DNA of 64,000 nucleotides from the NCBI RefSeq assembly GCF_030463535.1, contig NC_132900.1, positions 31,767,742 to 31,831,741 on the forward strand, read 5' to 3'. A program made the position numbers and the translations under genes. This document shows positions 63,995 to 64,000 of the stretch, one piece after another. The stretch comes from Salminus brasiliensis. Taxonomy: Eukaryota > Chordata > Actinopteri > Characiformes > Bryconidae. The notes under the pieces are model-generated. The model ran no database searches. It saw only the letters and a program-made list of their open reading frames with translations, and had not been told where the DNA came from. How positions within the stretch are numbered: the first letter of the stretch is position 1; every line of letters begins with the position of its first letter.

Positions 63995-64000
63995 GTGAGA

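Overview
The window is nuclear DNA of a ray-finned fish, probably an ostariophysan teleost (an inference from gene content, compact introns and the repeat families; the species cannot be read from the sequence). Genes are split into many short exons with GT-AG introns. The introns are AT-rich and contain miniature inverted-repeat transposons, tRNA-derived SINE-like elements and long (TA)n/(GT)n tracts. Nothing prokaryotic or viral was seen.

Layout. (1) 75-12391, + strand: the 3' part of dock10, a DOCK-D (zizimin) Rho-family exchange factor. It covers essentially the whole catalytic DHR2 domain, with a 33-codon cassette exon and a 6-nt microexon. (2) 13.2-22.3 kb: repeat-rich intergenic DNA holding a weak candidate for a two-exon minus-strand gene (69 aa) near 16-17.7 kb. 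(3) 22713-26326, + strand: a three-exon gene for a 191-aa, mostly disordered coiled-coil protein, possibly a CCDC195 relative. (4) 41449-28765, - strand: a complete 15-exon gene for the soluble guanylate cyclase beta-2 subunit (gucy1b2), from a first coding exon that is only the ATG to a last exon ending in a CaaX box (CVVV). (5) 41.75-44.5 kb: AT-repeat-rich spacer between two divergent promoters. (6) 44752-58653, + strand: complete cul3, 16 coding exons, 767 codons, with a GC-AG intron after exon 9. (7) 61755 to the right edge, + strand: the 5' end of fam124b, with a CpG-rich first exon, a 32-nt second exon and a large third exon whose donor lies 6 nt from the window end.

The order dock10 - cul3 - fam124b on one strand matches, from memory, human 2q36 (DOCK10, CUL3, FAM124B). 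The surprise is the beta-2 cyclase between dock10 and cul3: in human the GUCY1B2 remnant lies at 13q14 near FAM124A, the paralogous region. The genes do not form a pathway. dock10 acts on Rho GTPases, cul3 is the scaffold of BTB-adaptor ubiquitin ligases, gucy1b2 is a haem-binding nucleotide cyclase, and fam124b is poorly characterised. All coding models were assembled by hand: every junction was checked for splice dinucleotides and phase, and each complete CDS closes in frame.
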